Positions 52,990-63,700 are shown, counted from the first letter of the stretch. The stretch is DNA of 64,000 nt from Curtobacterium sp. MCJR17_020 (GCF_003234365.2 NZ_CP126260.1:2232001-2296000); one strand, 5' to 3'. A program made the numbers and translations. The notes: generated by a model from the letters alone, not told the origin.

Positions 52990-54065
52990 TGCGCCGCGAC
53001 CAGTCCGAGCACGTCCGCGATCGACTTGGTGTCGACCGGCACGCTCGTCGGGGTGACCTCGCTGCCGTCCTCGGTGCGCAGGGCCCACTGCGGGTCCTTC
53101 AGCCCGTGGCCGGTGACGGTGATGACGACCTTCGCGCCCTTCGGCACGATGCCGGCGTCGGCGCGCTCGAGCAGCCCGGCGACACCGATCGCCGACGCGG
53201 GCTCGACGAAGACGCCGACCTCGGCCGACAGGATGTGGTGCGCGGCGAGGATGGCCTCGTCCGAGATGGCGCCGAAGTAGCCGTCGGTCTCGTCGCGGGC
53301 TTCGAGGGCGAACTGCCACGAGGCCGGGTTGCCGATGCGGATCGCCGACGCGATGGTGTCCGGGTTCTTGACGACCTCGCCGCGGACGATCGGCGCGGAG
53401 CCGGCCGCCTGGAAGCCGAACATGCGCGGGAGCTTCGTCGTGCGACCGGCGGCCACGTCCTCGCGGTAGCCGCGCGAGTACGCGGTGTAGTTGCCCGCGT
53501 TGCCGACCGGCAGGAAGTGGAAGTCCGGGGCGTCGCCGAGCACGTCGACGACCTCGAACGCGGCGGTCTTCTGGCCCTCGATGCGGTCGTTGTTGACCGA
53601 GTTGACGAGGTGCACCGGGTAGTTCGCCGCCAGGTCCCGGGCGATGTCGAGGCAGTCGTCGAAGTTTCCCTGGACCTGCAGCAGCTGCGCGTCGTGCGCG
53701 ACGGCCTGGCTGAGCTTGCCCATGGCGATCTTGCCCTCGGGCACGAGCACCGCGGCGGTGATGCCGGCGTGCGTGGCGTACGCGGCGGCCGAGGCGCTCG
53801 TGTTGCCGGTCGAGGCGCAGATGACGGCCTTCGCACCGTGCTCGACGGCCTTCGAGATCGCCATCGTCATGCCGCGGTCCTTGAAGGACCCGGTCGGGTT
53901 CATGCCCTCGAACTTGACGTAGACCTCGGCGCCGGTGCGCTCGGAGAGCCGACGAGCCGGGATGAGGGGCGTGCCGCCCTCACCGAGCGTGACGATCGGC
54001 GTCGCCTCGGTCACGTCGAGTCGGTCGGCGTACTCGCGCAGGACTCCCTGCCACTGGTGGGCCAT
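52986..54065 (-). CDS. thrC: Threonine synthase
   Basis: ThrC converts O-phosphohomoserine to threonine with PLP. The 359-residue protein has the PLP lysine in NPTGSFKDRGMTMA and the phosphate loop ASTGNTSASAAAY. It is the short actinobacterial type. It lies 70 bases after hom and overlaps thrB by GTGA. Confidence 0.97.
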   Translation of the reverse strand: MAHQWQGVLREYADRLDVTEATPIVTLGEGGTPLIPARRLSERTGAEVYVKFEGMNPTGSFKDRGMTMAISKAVEHGAKAVICASTGNTSASAAAYATHAGITAAVLVPEGKIAMGKLSQAVAHDAQLLQVQGNFDDCLDIARDLAANYPVHLVNSVNNDRIEGQKTAAFEVVDVLGDAPDFHFLPVGNAGNYTAYSRGYREDVAAGRTTKLPRMFGFQAAGSAPIVRGEVVKNPDTIASAIRIGNPASWQFALEARDETDGYFGAISDEAILAAHHILSAEVGVFVEPASAIGVAGLLERADAGIVPKGAKVVITVTGHGLKDPQWALRTEDGSEVTPTSVPVDTKSIADVLGLVAAQ

Positions 54066-54135
54066 CAGGCTTCTCTCTCTGTCCGGTGGGTCGGTCTGGT
54101 TTCGGTTCGGGGTCGGCCTGGAGGCCCGTGGTGCG

Positions 54136-55443
54136 TCAGGCGCCGACGAAGCGCAGGACGCTGGTCACGTCCAGGACCACGTCCTCGCCGCGGAGCGTGC
54201 GGACGGTGTCCGCCAGGTCGGCTTCGCGCGCCAGGTGCGTGCCGATGACGAGCGCGGCCGTCCCCTCGGAGGCGCCCGCGGTGGTCTGCTCGACGGTCTC
54301 GACGCTCACACCGTGCTTCGCGAGCACGCCGGCGACCGTCGACAGCACGCCGGGGGCGTCCGTGACGTGCAAGGTGATCTGGTAGCGCGTGCGGACGGTG
54401 CCGATCGGGAAGACGGGCAGGTCAGACTGGGTCGACTCCGCGACGCCCGGGCCGCCGATGACGTGCCGACGTGCGGCGGACACGAGGTCACCGAGCACGG
54501 CGGAGGCCGTCTCGACGCCACCGGCACCGGCACCGTAGAACATGAGGTCGCCGGCCGCTTCGGCCTCGACGAACACCGCGTTCTTCGCACCGTGCACGCT
54601 CGCCAGGGGGTGCGACTCCGGCACGAGGGCCGGGTACACCCGGGCGCTGACGCCCTCGCGGCCGTCCTCGTCGGTCAGTCGCTCGGCGGTCGCCAGGATC
54701 TTCACGACGTAGCCGGCCTTGCGCGCGGCACGGACCTGCTCGATCGTGACCGACGTGATGCCCTCGCGGTGCACCGCAGCCAGCGGCACCGAGGTGTGGA
54801 ACGCCAGCGAGGCCAGGATCGCGGCCTTCTGCGCGGCGTCGTAGCCCTCGATGTCGGCGGTCGGGTCGGCCTCGGCGTACCCGAGGTCGGTCGCGGTGGC
54901 CAGGGCGTCCTCGAACGTGCTCCCCTGCCGGTCCATCAGGTCGAGGATGAAGTTCGTGGTGCCGTTGACGATGCCCATGATCCGCTCGATGCGGTCACCG
55001 GCGAGCGAGTCGTGCAGCGGTCGGATGATCGGGATCGCACCGGCGACGGCGGCCTCGTAGTACAGCTGCGCGCCGACCTGCTCGGCCACCGCGAAGAGCT
55101 CCGGACCGTGGGTCGCCAGGAGCGCCTTGTTGCCCGTGACGACGTCTGCGCCGGACTGCAGCGCCTGCAGCACGAGCGTGCGCGCGGGCTCGATGCCGCC
55201 GATCAGCTCGACGACGATGTCGGCACCGAGGATGAGCGATCCGGCATCGGTCGTGTAGAGCTCACGGGGCAGGTCGACGTCGCGCGGGGCGTCGACGTCG
55301 CGCACGGCGATCCCGACGAGTTCGAGGCCGGCACCGGCGCGCGAGGCGAGTTCGTCGGCGTGCTCGAGCAGGAGCCGCGCGACCTGGGACCCGACCGAGC
55401 CGGCCCCGAGCAGCGCGACGCGGACGTTGCGGTATTCGATCAT
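54136..55443 (-). CDS. hom: Homoserine dehydrogenase
   Basis: Hom reduces aspartate semialdehyde to homoserine. Start ATG 55443 (MIEYRNVRVALLGAGSVGS) gives 435 residues: an NAD(P)-binding Rossmann domain, VVTGNKALLATHG, the catalytic region around GIVNGTTNFILDLM and EADPTADIEGYDAAQK, and a C-terminal ACT domain (QITLHVTDAPGVLSTVAGVLA) for threonine feedback. The gap to thrC holds one copy of the dispersed GGAGGCCCG element. Confidence 0.97.
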   Translation of the reverse strand: MIEYRNVRVALLGAGSVGSQVARLLLEHADELASRAGAGLELVGIAVRDVDAPRDVDLPRELYTTDAGSLILGADIVVELIGGIEPARTLVLQALQSGADVVTGNKALLATHGPELFAVAEQVGAQLYYEAAVAGAIPIIRPLHDSLAGDRIERIMGIVNGTTNFILDLMDRQGSTFEDALATATDLGYAEADPTADIEGYDAAQKAAILASLAFHTSVPLAAVHREGITSVTIEQVRAARKAGYVVKILATAERLTDEDGREGVSARVYPALVPESHPLASVHGAKNAVFVEAEAAGDLMFYGAGAGGVETASAVLGDLVSAARRHVIGGPGVAESTQSDLPVFPIGTVRTRYQITLHVTDAPGVLSTVAGVLAKHGVSVETVEQTTAGASEGTAALVIGTHLAREADLADTVRTLRGEDVVLDVTSVLRFVGA

Positions 55444-55486
55444 CTGGTGTGGTTCCTGTCGGTGGGGGTGAGCCCTGTTCGTCGGG

Positions 55487-56914
55487 TCAGTTGCCGGTGC
55501 CGGCGTGGGGTACGGGCACGACCCCGGTGTCGCGGGCGAGGAGGTCGTCGATCGACTCGCCCCGCACGAGGATACGGGCTGCGCCGTCCGCCACGGCGAC
55601 GACCGGCGGTCGGCCCACGTGGTTGTAGTTGCTCGACAGCGCCCAGCAGTACGCGCCGGTGGCCGCGACGGCGAGCAGGTCACCGCGCTGGACGTCACCC
55701 GGCAGGTACTCGTCGTTCACCACGATGTCCCCGCTCTCGCAGTGTTTCCCGACGACGCGGGTGAGCACGGCCGGCGACTCCGACGTCCGGGCGAGCCGGG
55801 CGGTGTAGTCCGCGCCGTACAGGGCTGGGCGGGCGTTGTCGCTCATGCCGCCGTCGACGGACACGTAGGTGCGGGTGGCGTGGCCGGTGTCCGCGTCGCC
55901 GGTCTCGAGGGTGACGGGCTTGATCGTCCCGACGCGGTAGAGCGTGATGCCCGCCGGCCCGACGATGTAGCGACCGGGCTCGACCGCGACCTCGGGCACC
56001 GGGATGTCCCGCTCGGCGCAGGCCTCGGCGATGATCGCGGCGAGGGCGTCGGCGACGTCCTCGGGCGCGAACGCGGAGTCGGCCTCGGTGTAGTCGATGC
56101 CCCAGCCGCCGCCGAGGTTCAGTTCGGGCACCGGACCGGTCTCGACGAGGGTGGCGTGCACGTCCATCAGGCGTCGAGCGGCCTCGCGGAACCCGGACTC
56201 GTCGAAGATCTGCGATCCGATGTGCGAGTGCAGCCCGACGAACACGAGTGAGGACTCGGCGCGCACCGCCTCGGCCGCAGCGACGGCCTCGGTGAGCGGG
56301 ATGCCGAACTTCTGGTCCTCGCGCGCGGTCGCCAGGTACTCGTGGGTGGACGCGTGGACGCCGCTGTTGATGCGGATCCGCACGCGCTGCACGACCCCGG
56401 CGTCGGCAGCGGCACGGGCGACGCGCTGGACCTCCTCGTGGCTGTCGAGCACGATCGTGCCCACGCCGACCTCGACCGCGCGGGCGATCTCGGCGTCGGA
56501 CTTGTCGTTGCCGTGGAAGCCGAGCATCGCCGGGTCGATCCCGGCGGCCAGGGCGACCGCGAGCTCCCCGCCGGTGCAGACGTCCACGCGCAGCTCGGCC
56601 TCGGCCATCCACGCCACGACCTGCGTCGTCAGGAACGCCTTGCCGGCGTAGTAGACGTGCGCCCGGGTGCCGATGCCCTCGAACGCCTCGGTGAACGCGT
56701 TGCGCACCCGGACCGCACGGGACTGCACGTCACGCTCGTCGACGACGTACAGCGGGGTGCCGTACTGCCGGACGAGGTCCGTCGCGGTGACACCGCCGAC
56801 CGCCAGGTCGCCGTCCTCGGTCCGCGTCGCGGACGCGGGCCAGATCCGGTCCACCAGCTCGGAGGCGTCGGTCGGGAACCGCAGCCGCGGCGGTGCAAGG
56901 GGGTTCTCGCTCAC
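55487..56914 (-). CDS. lysA: Diaminopimelate decarboxylase
   Basis: LysA makes lysine from meso-diaminopimelate. Start GTG 56914 (VSENPLAPPRLRFPTD) gives 475 residues. It has the PLP lysine in VYYAGKAFLT, HSHIGSQIFD, NLGGGWGIDYT, EPGRYIVGPAG and CESGDIV with the catalytic Cys at the dimer interface. It leads the lysA-hom-thrC-thrB group, a direct branch of aspartate metabolism. Confidence 0.97.
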   Translation of the reverse strand: MSENPLAPPRLRFPTDASELVDRIWPASATRTEDGDLAVGGVTATDLVRQYGTPLYVVDERDVQSRAVRVRNAFTEAFEGIGTRAHVYYAGKAFLTTQVVAWMAEAELRVDVCTGGELAVALAAGIDPAMLGFHGNDKSDAEIARAVEVGVGTIVLDSHEEVQRVARAAADAGVVQRVRIRINSGVHASTHEYLATAREDQKFGIPLTEAVAAAEAVRAESSLVFVGLHSHIGSQIFDESGFREAARRLMDVHATLVETGPVPELNLGGGWGIDYTEADSAFAPEDVADALAAIIAEACAERDIPVPEVAVEPGRYIVGPAGITLYRVGTIKPVTLETGDADTGHATRTYVSVDGGMSDNARPALYGADYTARLARTSESPAVLTRVVGKHCESGDIVVNDEYLPGDVQRGDLLAVAATGAYCWALSSNYNHVGRPPVVAVADGAARILVRGESIDDLLARDTGVVPVPHAGTGN

Positions 56915-56972
56915 GGGACCCGATCCTACCGACGCGGGGCGGGCCTCCCGTCCGTGTGACGCAGCCACGGGA

Positions 56973-57728
56973 TCAGCCGCAGCTGCCGACCGTCTGCAGG
57001 CCCTGCTCGTTGAGCGGCAGCGCGTCCGCGGTGACGCGGACCGTCGCGTCGGCCTTCGAGACGTCGAGCGAGCGCACGCGGAGCGCCTCGGGCAGGAACT
57101 GCGCCGTGCAGACCTGCACCGGCACGTTCGTGACGCCGGGGATCGAGTCGACCTTGAGACCGAGGTCGGAGTTGGTGATGCGCACGCTCTTCGGGGTGAT
57201 CGTGATGCCGCGGCCGTCGTCCTGCGCGACCACGTCGCCCTTCGCCGCGTACGTGATGTCGTAGCCGAGCACCGCCGTGGAACCGGACAGCTCGACACCG
57301 CCGTCCACCAGGGTCAGCCGGTCGAACAACGGGCTGTACTTCGACAGGTCCTTCACGCTCGACGACGCCAGGGTGACCGTGCCGTCGACGTCGTGCACGT
57401 CGCCCTTGCCGTCCACCGGGACGTCCTTCGCGGTGACGTCGGCGGCGAGCGGGATGCCGTCCACGGTGAGCTTCTCGGAGGTGATCTCGACCTGGTCGAG
57501 GGTGCCCCCGATGAGCTGCGGGATGACGATGCCGTCGGCGTGCGCCTCGACTTGGCCCGTGGTGCCGTCGGGCAGCGACTGCTCGACCTGCTGGGCGATG
57601 ATGCGGTCGACGACCCCGCGCAGGACGAACTCGGCGATCACGACGAGGGCGGCGAGCACGACGACGACCACGATCAGGACGACGGGCCAGCGGCGGCGCT
57701 TGCGGGGGCGTTCGGTGGCGGCGGACAT
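56973..57728 (-). CDS. LmeA-like (DUF2993) exported lipid-binding protein
   Basis: Started at ATG 57728 (MSAATERPRKRRRWPVVLI; GTG 57737 is an alternative) this is 251 residues. A basic tail and one signal anchor (VVLIVVVVVLAALVVIAEFVL) are followed by an exported domain with VVDRIIAQQVEQSLP, FLPEALRVRSLDV and an ending VGSCG, matching the DUF2993/LmeA family. LmeA in mycobacteria binds phospholipid and affects lipomannan maturation. The role here is not known. It lies between argS and lysA. Confidence 0.82.
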   Translation of the reverse strand: MSAATERPRKRRRWPVVLIVVVVVLAALVVIAEFVLRGVVDRIIAQQVEQSLPDGTTGQVEAHADGIVIPQLIGGTLDQVEITSEKLTVDGIPLAADVTAKDVPVDGKGDVHDVDGTVTLASSSVKDLSKYSPLFDRLTLVDGGVELSGSTAVLGYDITYAAKGDVVAQDDGRGITITPKSVRITNSDLGLKVDSIPGVTNVPVQVCTAQFLPEALRVRSLDVSKADATVRVTADALPLNEQGLQTVGSCG

Positions 57729-57830
57729 GCCTCCCACCCTGCCAGGTGGTCCCGTCAGCCTGCCTGGAGGCGCGGTGCGCGGGACGGGGCGCGGTGCGCG
57801 GGGGCGGGCCCGCTCGATCGCGCCCCGCCA

Positions 57831-57868
57831 CGGTCATCGCGCCCCCGCACACCGGGGCGCGATGACCG
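57831..57868 (-). terminator. Perfect 15-bp hairpin after argS
   Basis: Arms 57831-57845 and 57854-57868 are perfect reverse complements with an 8-base loop. They lie ~50 bases past the argS stop on the minus strand, in the 193-base gap before the LmeA-like gene, which otherwise holds only GC-rich sequence. Confidence 0.8.
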
Positions 57869-57921
57869 TCAGGGGGCGCGTCACGACAACGGCTCGGCCG
57901 TCTGCTCGTGACGCCGCTCCG

Positions 57922-59592
57922 CTACATGCGGGACGGAGCACTCACGCCGAGCAGGCCGAGGCCGTTGCGGACGACCTGACCGGTGGCGTCGTTCAGCCAC
58001 AGGCGCGTGCGGTGCAGGTCGGTGACGGGCTCGTCGCCGAGCGGGGTCACGCGGCAGGCGTCGTACCAGCGGTGGTACAGGCCCGCCAGCTGCTCGATGT
58101 ACCGGGCGATGCGGTGCGGCTCGCGGAGCTCCGCGGCGTGGCGCACCACGCGCGGGTACTCGGCGAGGGCACCGAGCAGCGCGCCCTCGGAGTCGTGCGT
58201 CAACAGCGAGGCGTCGAACGCGGTCCGGTCGACCCCCGCGGCCTCGGCGTTGCGGGCCACCGACTGGGTGCGCGCGTGGGCGTACTGCACGTAGAAGACC
58301 GGGTTGTCGTTCGTCCGCTTCGTGAGCAGGTCGAGGTCGATGTCGATCGCGGTGTCGCTGGCGAACCGGACGAGCGAGTAGCGGCCGGCGTCGACGCCCA
58401 CGGCGTCGACGAGGTCCTCCATCGTGACGATCGTGCCGGCGCGCTTGGACATGCGCATCGGCTCGCCGTCCTTGAGCAGGTTGACCATCTGCCCGATCAG
58501 GATCTCGAGGTTCGTGCCCGGCTCGTCGCCGAACGCGGCGCACATCGCCATCATCCGACCGACGTAGCCGTGGTGGTCCGCGCCGAGCATGATCAGGTTG
58601 CGCTCGAAGCCGCGCTCGCGCTTGTCGAGGTAGTACGCCAGGTCGCCGGCGATGTACGCGGGCTCGCCGTCGGACTTGATGACCACGCGGTCGCGGTCGT
58701 CGCCGAAGTCGGTCGTGCGGAGCCACTCGGCGCCCTCGGCCTCGTACATCACGCCCGCCGAACGCAGCCGGGCGATGGCGCGCTCGACGGCCTTCGACTC
58801 GTGCAGGGCGTTCTCGTGGAAGTAGACGTCGAAGTCCACGCCGAAGTCGTGCAGCGACGACTTGATGTCCGCGAACATGAAGTCGACGCCCTCGCGCCGG
58901 AAGAGTTCCTGCGCCTCGTCGCGCGGCAGGTCCTTCACGTCGACCGAGGGGTCGAGCGTCGCGATGACGCGCGCCGCGATCTCGGCGATGTACGCACCGC
59001 CGTAGCCGTCCTCCGGCGTGGGCTCACCGAGCGCCGACGCGACGAGCGACCGGGCGAAGCGGTCGATCTGCGCGCCGTGGTCGTTGAAGTAGTACTCGCG
59101 GGTGACGAGGCCGCCCTGCGCCTGGAACACGCGGGCCAGGCTGTCGCCGACCGCCGCCCAGCGCACGCCACCCATGTGGATCGGGCCGGTCGGGTTCGCC
59201 GACACGAACTCCAGGTTGATCCGGACGCCGTCGTACAGGTCGCCGTGCCCGAAGGCATCGCCGCCCTCGACGATGGTGCGGGCGATCTCACCGGCCGCTG
59301 CGGCCTCGAGCGTGATGTTGATGAACCCCGGGCCGGCGACGTCGACCGAGGCCACGCCGTCGAGCTCGGTCAGCTCGCCGGCGACCTCCGTCGCGAGCTC
59401 GCGCGGGTTCGTGCCGATGCGCTTCGCGAGCTGCATGGCGGCGTTCGAGGCCCAGTCGCCGTGCGCACGGTTCTTCGGACGCTCGAGCACCACGTGGGAG
59501 TCCCCGATCGTCACGGTCTCGGACGCGCCTCGTCGCTCGACGATCCCGGTCAGGATCGACAGGTACGCGGCGGAGAGTTCGGCAGGAGTCAC
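57922..59592 (-). CDS. argS: Arginyl-tRNA synthetase
   Basis: ArgS charges tRNA-Arg. I start it at GTG 59592 (VTPAELSAAYLSILTG), as in most homologues, giving 556 residues; GTG 59625 would add 11 codons. On the minus strand TAGACT (59606-59601) sits eight bases before this GTG, suggesting a leaderless mRNA. The HIGH motif is HMGG in NPTGPIHMGGVRWAAVGD, the KMSKS-like loop is RMSKRAG, and the DALR anticodon domain ends the protein. A tRNA-Arg lies 0.8 kb away on the other strand. Confidence 0.95.
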   Translation of the reverse strand: MTPAELSAAYLSILTGIVERRGASETVTIGDSHVVLERPKNRAHGDWASNAAMQLAKRIGTNPRELATEVAGELTELDGVASVDVAGPGFINITLEAAAAGEIARTIVEGGDAFGHGDLYDGVRINLEFVSANPTGPIHMGGVRWAAVGDSLARVFQAQGGLVTREYYFNDHGAQIDRFARSLVASALGEPTPEDGYGGAYIAEIAARVIATLDPSVDVKDLPRDEAQELFRREGVDFMFADIKSSLHDFGVDFDVYFHENALHESKAVERAIARLRSAGVMYEAEGAEWLRTTDFGDDRDRVVIKSDGEPAYIAGDLAYYLDKRERGFERNLIMLGADHHGYVGRMMAMCAAFGDEPGTNLEILIGQMVNLLKDGEPMRMSKRAGTIVTMEDLVDAVGVDAGRYSLVRFASDTAIDIDLDLLTKRTNDNPVFYVQYAHARTQSVARNAEAAGVDRTAFDASLLTHDSEGALLGALAEYPRVVRHAAELREPHRIARYIEQLAGLYHRWYDACRVTPLGDEPVTDLHRTRLWLNDATGQVVRNGLGLLGVSAPSRM

Positions 59593-59651
59593 GGCGGACG
59601 AGTCTACCGGGACACCCAGGTGCACGCCGGACGATGGGCCATCATGTCGGG

Positions 59652-60227
59652 ATGACCACCCGAAGCCGTGCCCGGGCGTGCTCCGTCGCCGTCGTCACCG
59701 CCGCAGCAGCACTCGCCCTGTCGGCCTGCTCGGGCAGCGGGGACAGCGACCCGACGCCCAGCGCGACCCCGGTGGGCAAGACGGTGTCGCAGACCTGCGC
59801 CGAGCTCCTGCCGACCGAGGCCCTGTCCGTGTACGGGACGACCTTCGCGCTCGACGACTCCTCCACGCCGGCGAAGGGCTCCCCCGCCGCCACCATCGCG
59901 AAGCAGCGGGGCCGCGTCTGCCAGTTCGTCGCCACCGACGACGACACCGAGACGATCACCCTGGCCGTCGCGGACCTGCCTGAGAAGTCGCTCACGAACC
60001 TGAAGGACGCGCTGTACGACCGGGGCGGCTCGGTCCCCACCTACCGCGTCGAGGGCTACTTCGCGTTGAACGACGGCATCGGCCGCGCAGACGCCTTCGC
60101 CGACCCGTACTGGATCACCACGCAGTCGACGCTGTTCACCGAGCCCGGCGCCGCACAGCCGGTCGTCGACGCGGTGCGCGCAGCGCTGCAGCCGTCGGCG
60201 TCGGCGTCGGCGACACCCGCGGGCTGA
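59652..60227 (+). CDS. Small exported lipoprotein, function unknown
   Basis: Start ATG 59652 gives 191 residues with a signal peptide and lipobox ALALSAC, then a Ser/Thr/Pro linker. The exported part has a cysteine pair (QTCAELLPTEALS, GRVCQFVATDD), which recalls DUF3558-type actinobacterial lipoproteins, but I do not assign a family. It is divergent from argS with only ~60 bases between. It ends with a strong hairpin, 60273-60318. Confidence 0.75.
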   Translation: MTTRSRARACSVAVVTAAAALALSACSGSGDSDPTPSATPVGKTVSQTCAELLPTEALSVYGTTFALDDSSTPAKGSPAATIAKQRGRVCQFVATDDDTETITLAVADLPEKSLTNLKDALYDRGGSVPTYRVEGYFALNDGIGRADAFADPYWITTQSTLFTEPGAAQPVVDAVRAALQPSASASATPAG

Positions 60228-60272
60228 CGCGACCGCGCCGGCACGGTGCCGGGCCCGCGACGCGCGCACGGT

Positions 60273-60318
60273 GCGGACGGGAGGCCCGTGGCGGGCCCGC
60301 ACCGCGCCTCCCGTCCGC
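60273..60318 (+). terminator. 13-bp hairpin after the lipoprotein gene
   Basis: Arms 60273-60285 and 60306-60318 are perfect reverse complements around a 20-base loop that can also fold. The first arm and loop include the dispersed GGACGGGAGGCCCG element. The gap continues to the tRNA at 60396 with nothing else recognisable. Confidence 0.75.
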
Positions 60319-60395
60319 CCTGCAGTCGCGTCTCGTGCGCGACACGCGCTGTCCAGGAGCGTGCGCCGGACCTGCTACGGTTGTTGCACCCCTTG

Positions 60396-60467
60396 GCCCC
60401 CATAGCTCAGGGGATAGAGCACTGCCCTCCGGAGGCAGGGGCGGAGGTTCGAATCCTCCTGGGGGCA
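60396..60467 (+). tRNA. tRNA-Arg (anticodon CCG)
   Basis: The cloverleaf is complete: acceptor GCCCCCA/TGGGGGC, D-arm GCTC/GAGC, anticodon stem CTGCC/GGCAG with loop CTCCGGA (anticodon CCG, reading CGG), and T-arm GGAGG-TTCGAAT-CCTCC. The discriminator is A, and CCA is not encoded. Confidence 0.96.
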
Positions 60468-60764
60468 CTGTGACATCCCCGCGCAAGCAGTTGTCTTCGC
60501 TGCGCTCAGTCAGCTGCGCGCGATGCCGCCTGCGGCGACCTTCTCCCGTTGAGGCTCCTCCGGGATGGGTTGCGCATCTCGTGGCCGATGTCGGCGTTCG
60601 CGCGGATGATGAGCAGGAACGGTCGGGTCGGGGGAAGCGACTCGACAGTTTCTGCGCACGAAGAGCCCGCGCGCACCGCGCTACCCCGTGTTTCCGAGCG
60701 CGACACCCCGGTCCCCTAGGATCACGGGCCGGTCGTCCTGCACGCGACCGGGAAGAGGGAACCG
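60468..60764. other. Gene-free stretch 3' of tRNA-Arg
   Basis: This 297-base gap between the tRNA and the peptide synthetase shows no convincing gene. A 66-codon minus-strand reading frame (60506-60706) lacks a ribosome site and family features. TAGGAT at 60717-60722 could be a -10 box for the synthetase, with no clear -35; GGAAGAGGGA precedes its ATG. 3' flanks of tRNA genes are common integration sites, but no repeat of the tRNA end is visible here. Confidence 0.4.
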
Positions 60765-63700
60765 ATGACCACCGGCACCGGGAACGCGCAGCTCGAACTC
60801 GCACGGGGCGGGCACGCGCCTGCACCACGGACCCTGTTCGACGTCCTCGCGGCGACGGCGGCCACCCACCCCACCGCCACCGCGCTCGAGGACCCCGCCG
60901 GCACCGTCGACTACGCCGCCCTGCTCGACCTCGTGCGCGCGCAGGCCGACGACCTCGCCCGTCGCGGAGTCCGCCGAGGTGACCGGGTCGGGGTGCGGGT
61001 CCCCTCCGGCGGACGGGACCTGTACCTGTCGATCCTCGCGGTCCTCGCCGCCGGAGCCGCCTACGTGCCCGTCGACGCCGACGACCCCGAGGAACGCGCG
61101 ACCCTCGTGTTCGGCGAGGCCGGCGTCGTCGGCATCATCGGGGCCGGCGGCGTCCTGCGCGACCGCGACGGCGGCGAGCTGCCCGTGACGGACCCCACGG
61201 CGAGCGCCGCACTCCCCCACCTGGACGACGACGCGTGGATCATCTTCACCTCGGGGTCGACCGGGGTGCCGAAGGGCGTGGCGGTCACCCACCGCAGTGC
61301 TGCGGCGTTCGTGGACGCCGAGGCGCGGATGTTCCTGCAGGCGGCGCCGCTCGGTCCGGGCGACCGGGTGCTGGCGGGGCTGAGTGTCGCGTTCGATGCG
61401 TCGTGCGAGGAGATGTGGCTGGCGTGGGGGCACGGTGCCGCGTTGGTGCCGGCGCCGCGGTCGTTGGTGCGGACGGGGGTGGACCTCGGGCCGTGGCTGA
61501 TCGCGCACACGATCACGGTGGTGTCGACGGTGCCGACGCTCGCGGCGCTGTGGCCGGACGACGCGTTGGAGCAGGTGCGGCTGGTCATCTTCGGTGGTGA
61601 GGCCTGCCCGCCGGAGCTGGCGGCGCGGATCGCGAGTCGCGATCGTGAGGTGTGGAACACGTACGGTCCGACCGAGGCGACGGTGGTGGCGTGCGGGTCG
61701 CTGCTCGACGGCGGGCAGCCGATCCGGATCGGGCTGCCGCTGGACGGGTGGGACCTGGCGGTCGTGGACGGTGCCGGGCAGCGGGTGGAGCCGGGCGGGG
61801 TCGGTGAGCTCGTGATCGGTGGTGTCGGGTTGGGGCGGTACCTGGACCCGGCGAAGGACGCGGAGAAGTACGCGCCGTTCCCGGAGCTCGGGTGGGAGCG
61901 GGCGTACCGGAGTGGTGACCTGGTGCGGTACGACCCCGAGGGGCTCGTGTTCCAGGGGCGTGCGGACGACCAGGTGAAGCTCGGTGGCCGGCGCATCGAG
62001 CTCGGGGAGATCGACGCGGCCCTGCAGGCCCTCGACGACGTGGCCGGTGGTGCGGCAGTGGTGCAGCGGACCCCGGCGGGCAACCAGGTGCTGGTGGGGT
62101 ACGTGGCGCCGGTGGCGGGTGCCACGGTGGACGTCGCGGCTGCGAACGCCCGGTTGCGGCAGGAGCTGCCCGCTGCGCTCGTCCCGCTCGTCGCGGTGGT
62201 GGACTCGTTGCCGACGCGGACGTCGGGCAAGGTCGACCGTGCGGCGCTGCCGTGGCCGTTGCCCGGGGCGACGGACGCCGCGATGCTGCCGGACACGGTG
62301 GCGTGGATCGCGGAGCGCTGGGCGGCGATCCTCGGGGTGCCGGTGTCGAGCGTCGACGACGACTTCTTCGCGCACGGTGGCGGGTCGCTGACGGCGGCGC
62401 AGCTGGTGTCGGCGATCCGCGAGCGGTTCCCGACGACGACCGTCGCCGACGTCTACGACCACCCGCGCATCGGCGCGCTGGCGGCCGCGTTGGACGAGTC
62501 CGGTCCGGTGGCGGCTGCTTCGCGGGACGTGACGCCGGTGCCGCCGACGACGGGGCTCGCGATGACGCTGCTCGGGCTGCCGGTGCAGGTGCTGCGCGGG
62601 TTGCGGGTGCTGACGTGGACGGCGCTGGTCGCGGCGGTCCTGCACGCGACGACGCTGCCGTTCCTGCCGGTGCTCCCCTGGCCGGCCCTCATCGTCGCGC
62701 TGCTGGTGTTCGTGACGCCGATCGGCAAGATGGCGCTCACGGTCGTGCTGGCCCGGCTGCTGCTCGTCGGGGTCCGGCCGGGCGACCACCCCCGGGGTGG
62801 CTCGGTGCACCTGCGCGTCTGGCTGGCGGAGCGGATCGCCGAGGCGGTCGACGGTCCCTCGACCGCCGGGGCCCCGTGGATCAGCTACTACGCCCGGGCG
62901 CTCGGGGCGCGGATCGGTACGGACGTCGACCTGCACACGCTCCCGCCGGTCACCGGGATGCTCACGATCGGCAAGCGTGCCTCGATCGAGCCCGAGGTGG
63001 ACCTCGCGGGGCACTGGGTGGACGGTGACGTGTTCCGGCTCGGCCGGGTCCGTGTGGACGACGACGCCGTCGTGCACAGCCGCACCACGCTGCTGCCCGG
63101 TGCGCACGTGGGTGCGGGTGCCGAGGTCGAGGCCGGTTCGGCGGTCGCCGGCCGGGTGCCCGCCGGTGAGCGCTGGGCGGGTTCGCCCGCCGAACGCGTC
63201 GGGTCGGCCAGGCACGGCCGGGAGGCCCGTCCCCCGTCACGCCGTCGCTGGCTGTTGGCGTACGGGGCCGGCTCCGTGGCCGTGGCCGGGTTGCCGGTGA
63301 TCGGTGTCGCGGTCGGGCTGCTGGTCGCCGTCGCCCTGGTCGGGCGTGCGTCGACGCTCGGCGACGCGGTGCTGCGCGCGCTCGCGACCGTGCCGCTCGC
63401 GACCGTCGTCGCCGGGGCCGTGTACGCGCTGCTCGTGGTGGTGTCGGTGCGGATGCTCGGCATCGGGCTGCACGAGGGCCGGCACCCCGTGCGGTCGCGG
63501 ATCGGGTGGCAGGCGTGGTCGACGGAGCGGGTGCTGGACGCGGCGCGCACGCTGCTGTTCCCGCTGTACGCCTCGCTCGTGACGCCCGTGTGGTTGCGGC
63601 TGCTCGGGGCGAAGGTCGGCCGGAACACGGAGATCTCCACGGTTCTGCTCATCCCCACGCTGACGCAGATCGCGTCCGGTGCCTTCCTGGCCGACGACAC

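Noticed and set aside
60506..60706. A 66-codon minus-strand frame downstream of the tRNA
   Set aside because: There is no ribosome-binding site and no recognisable domain, and the composition is mixed; it could be a remnant but nothing supports calling it a gene.
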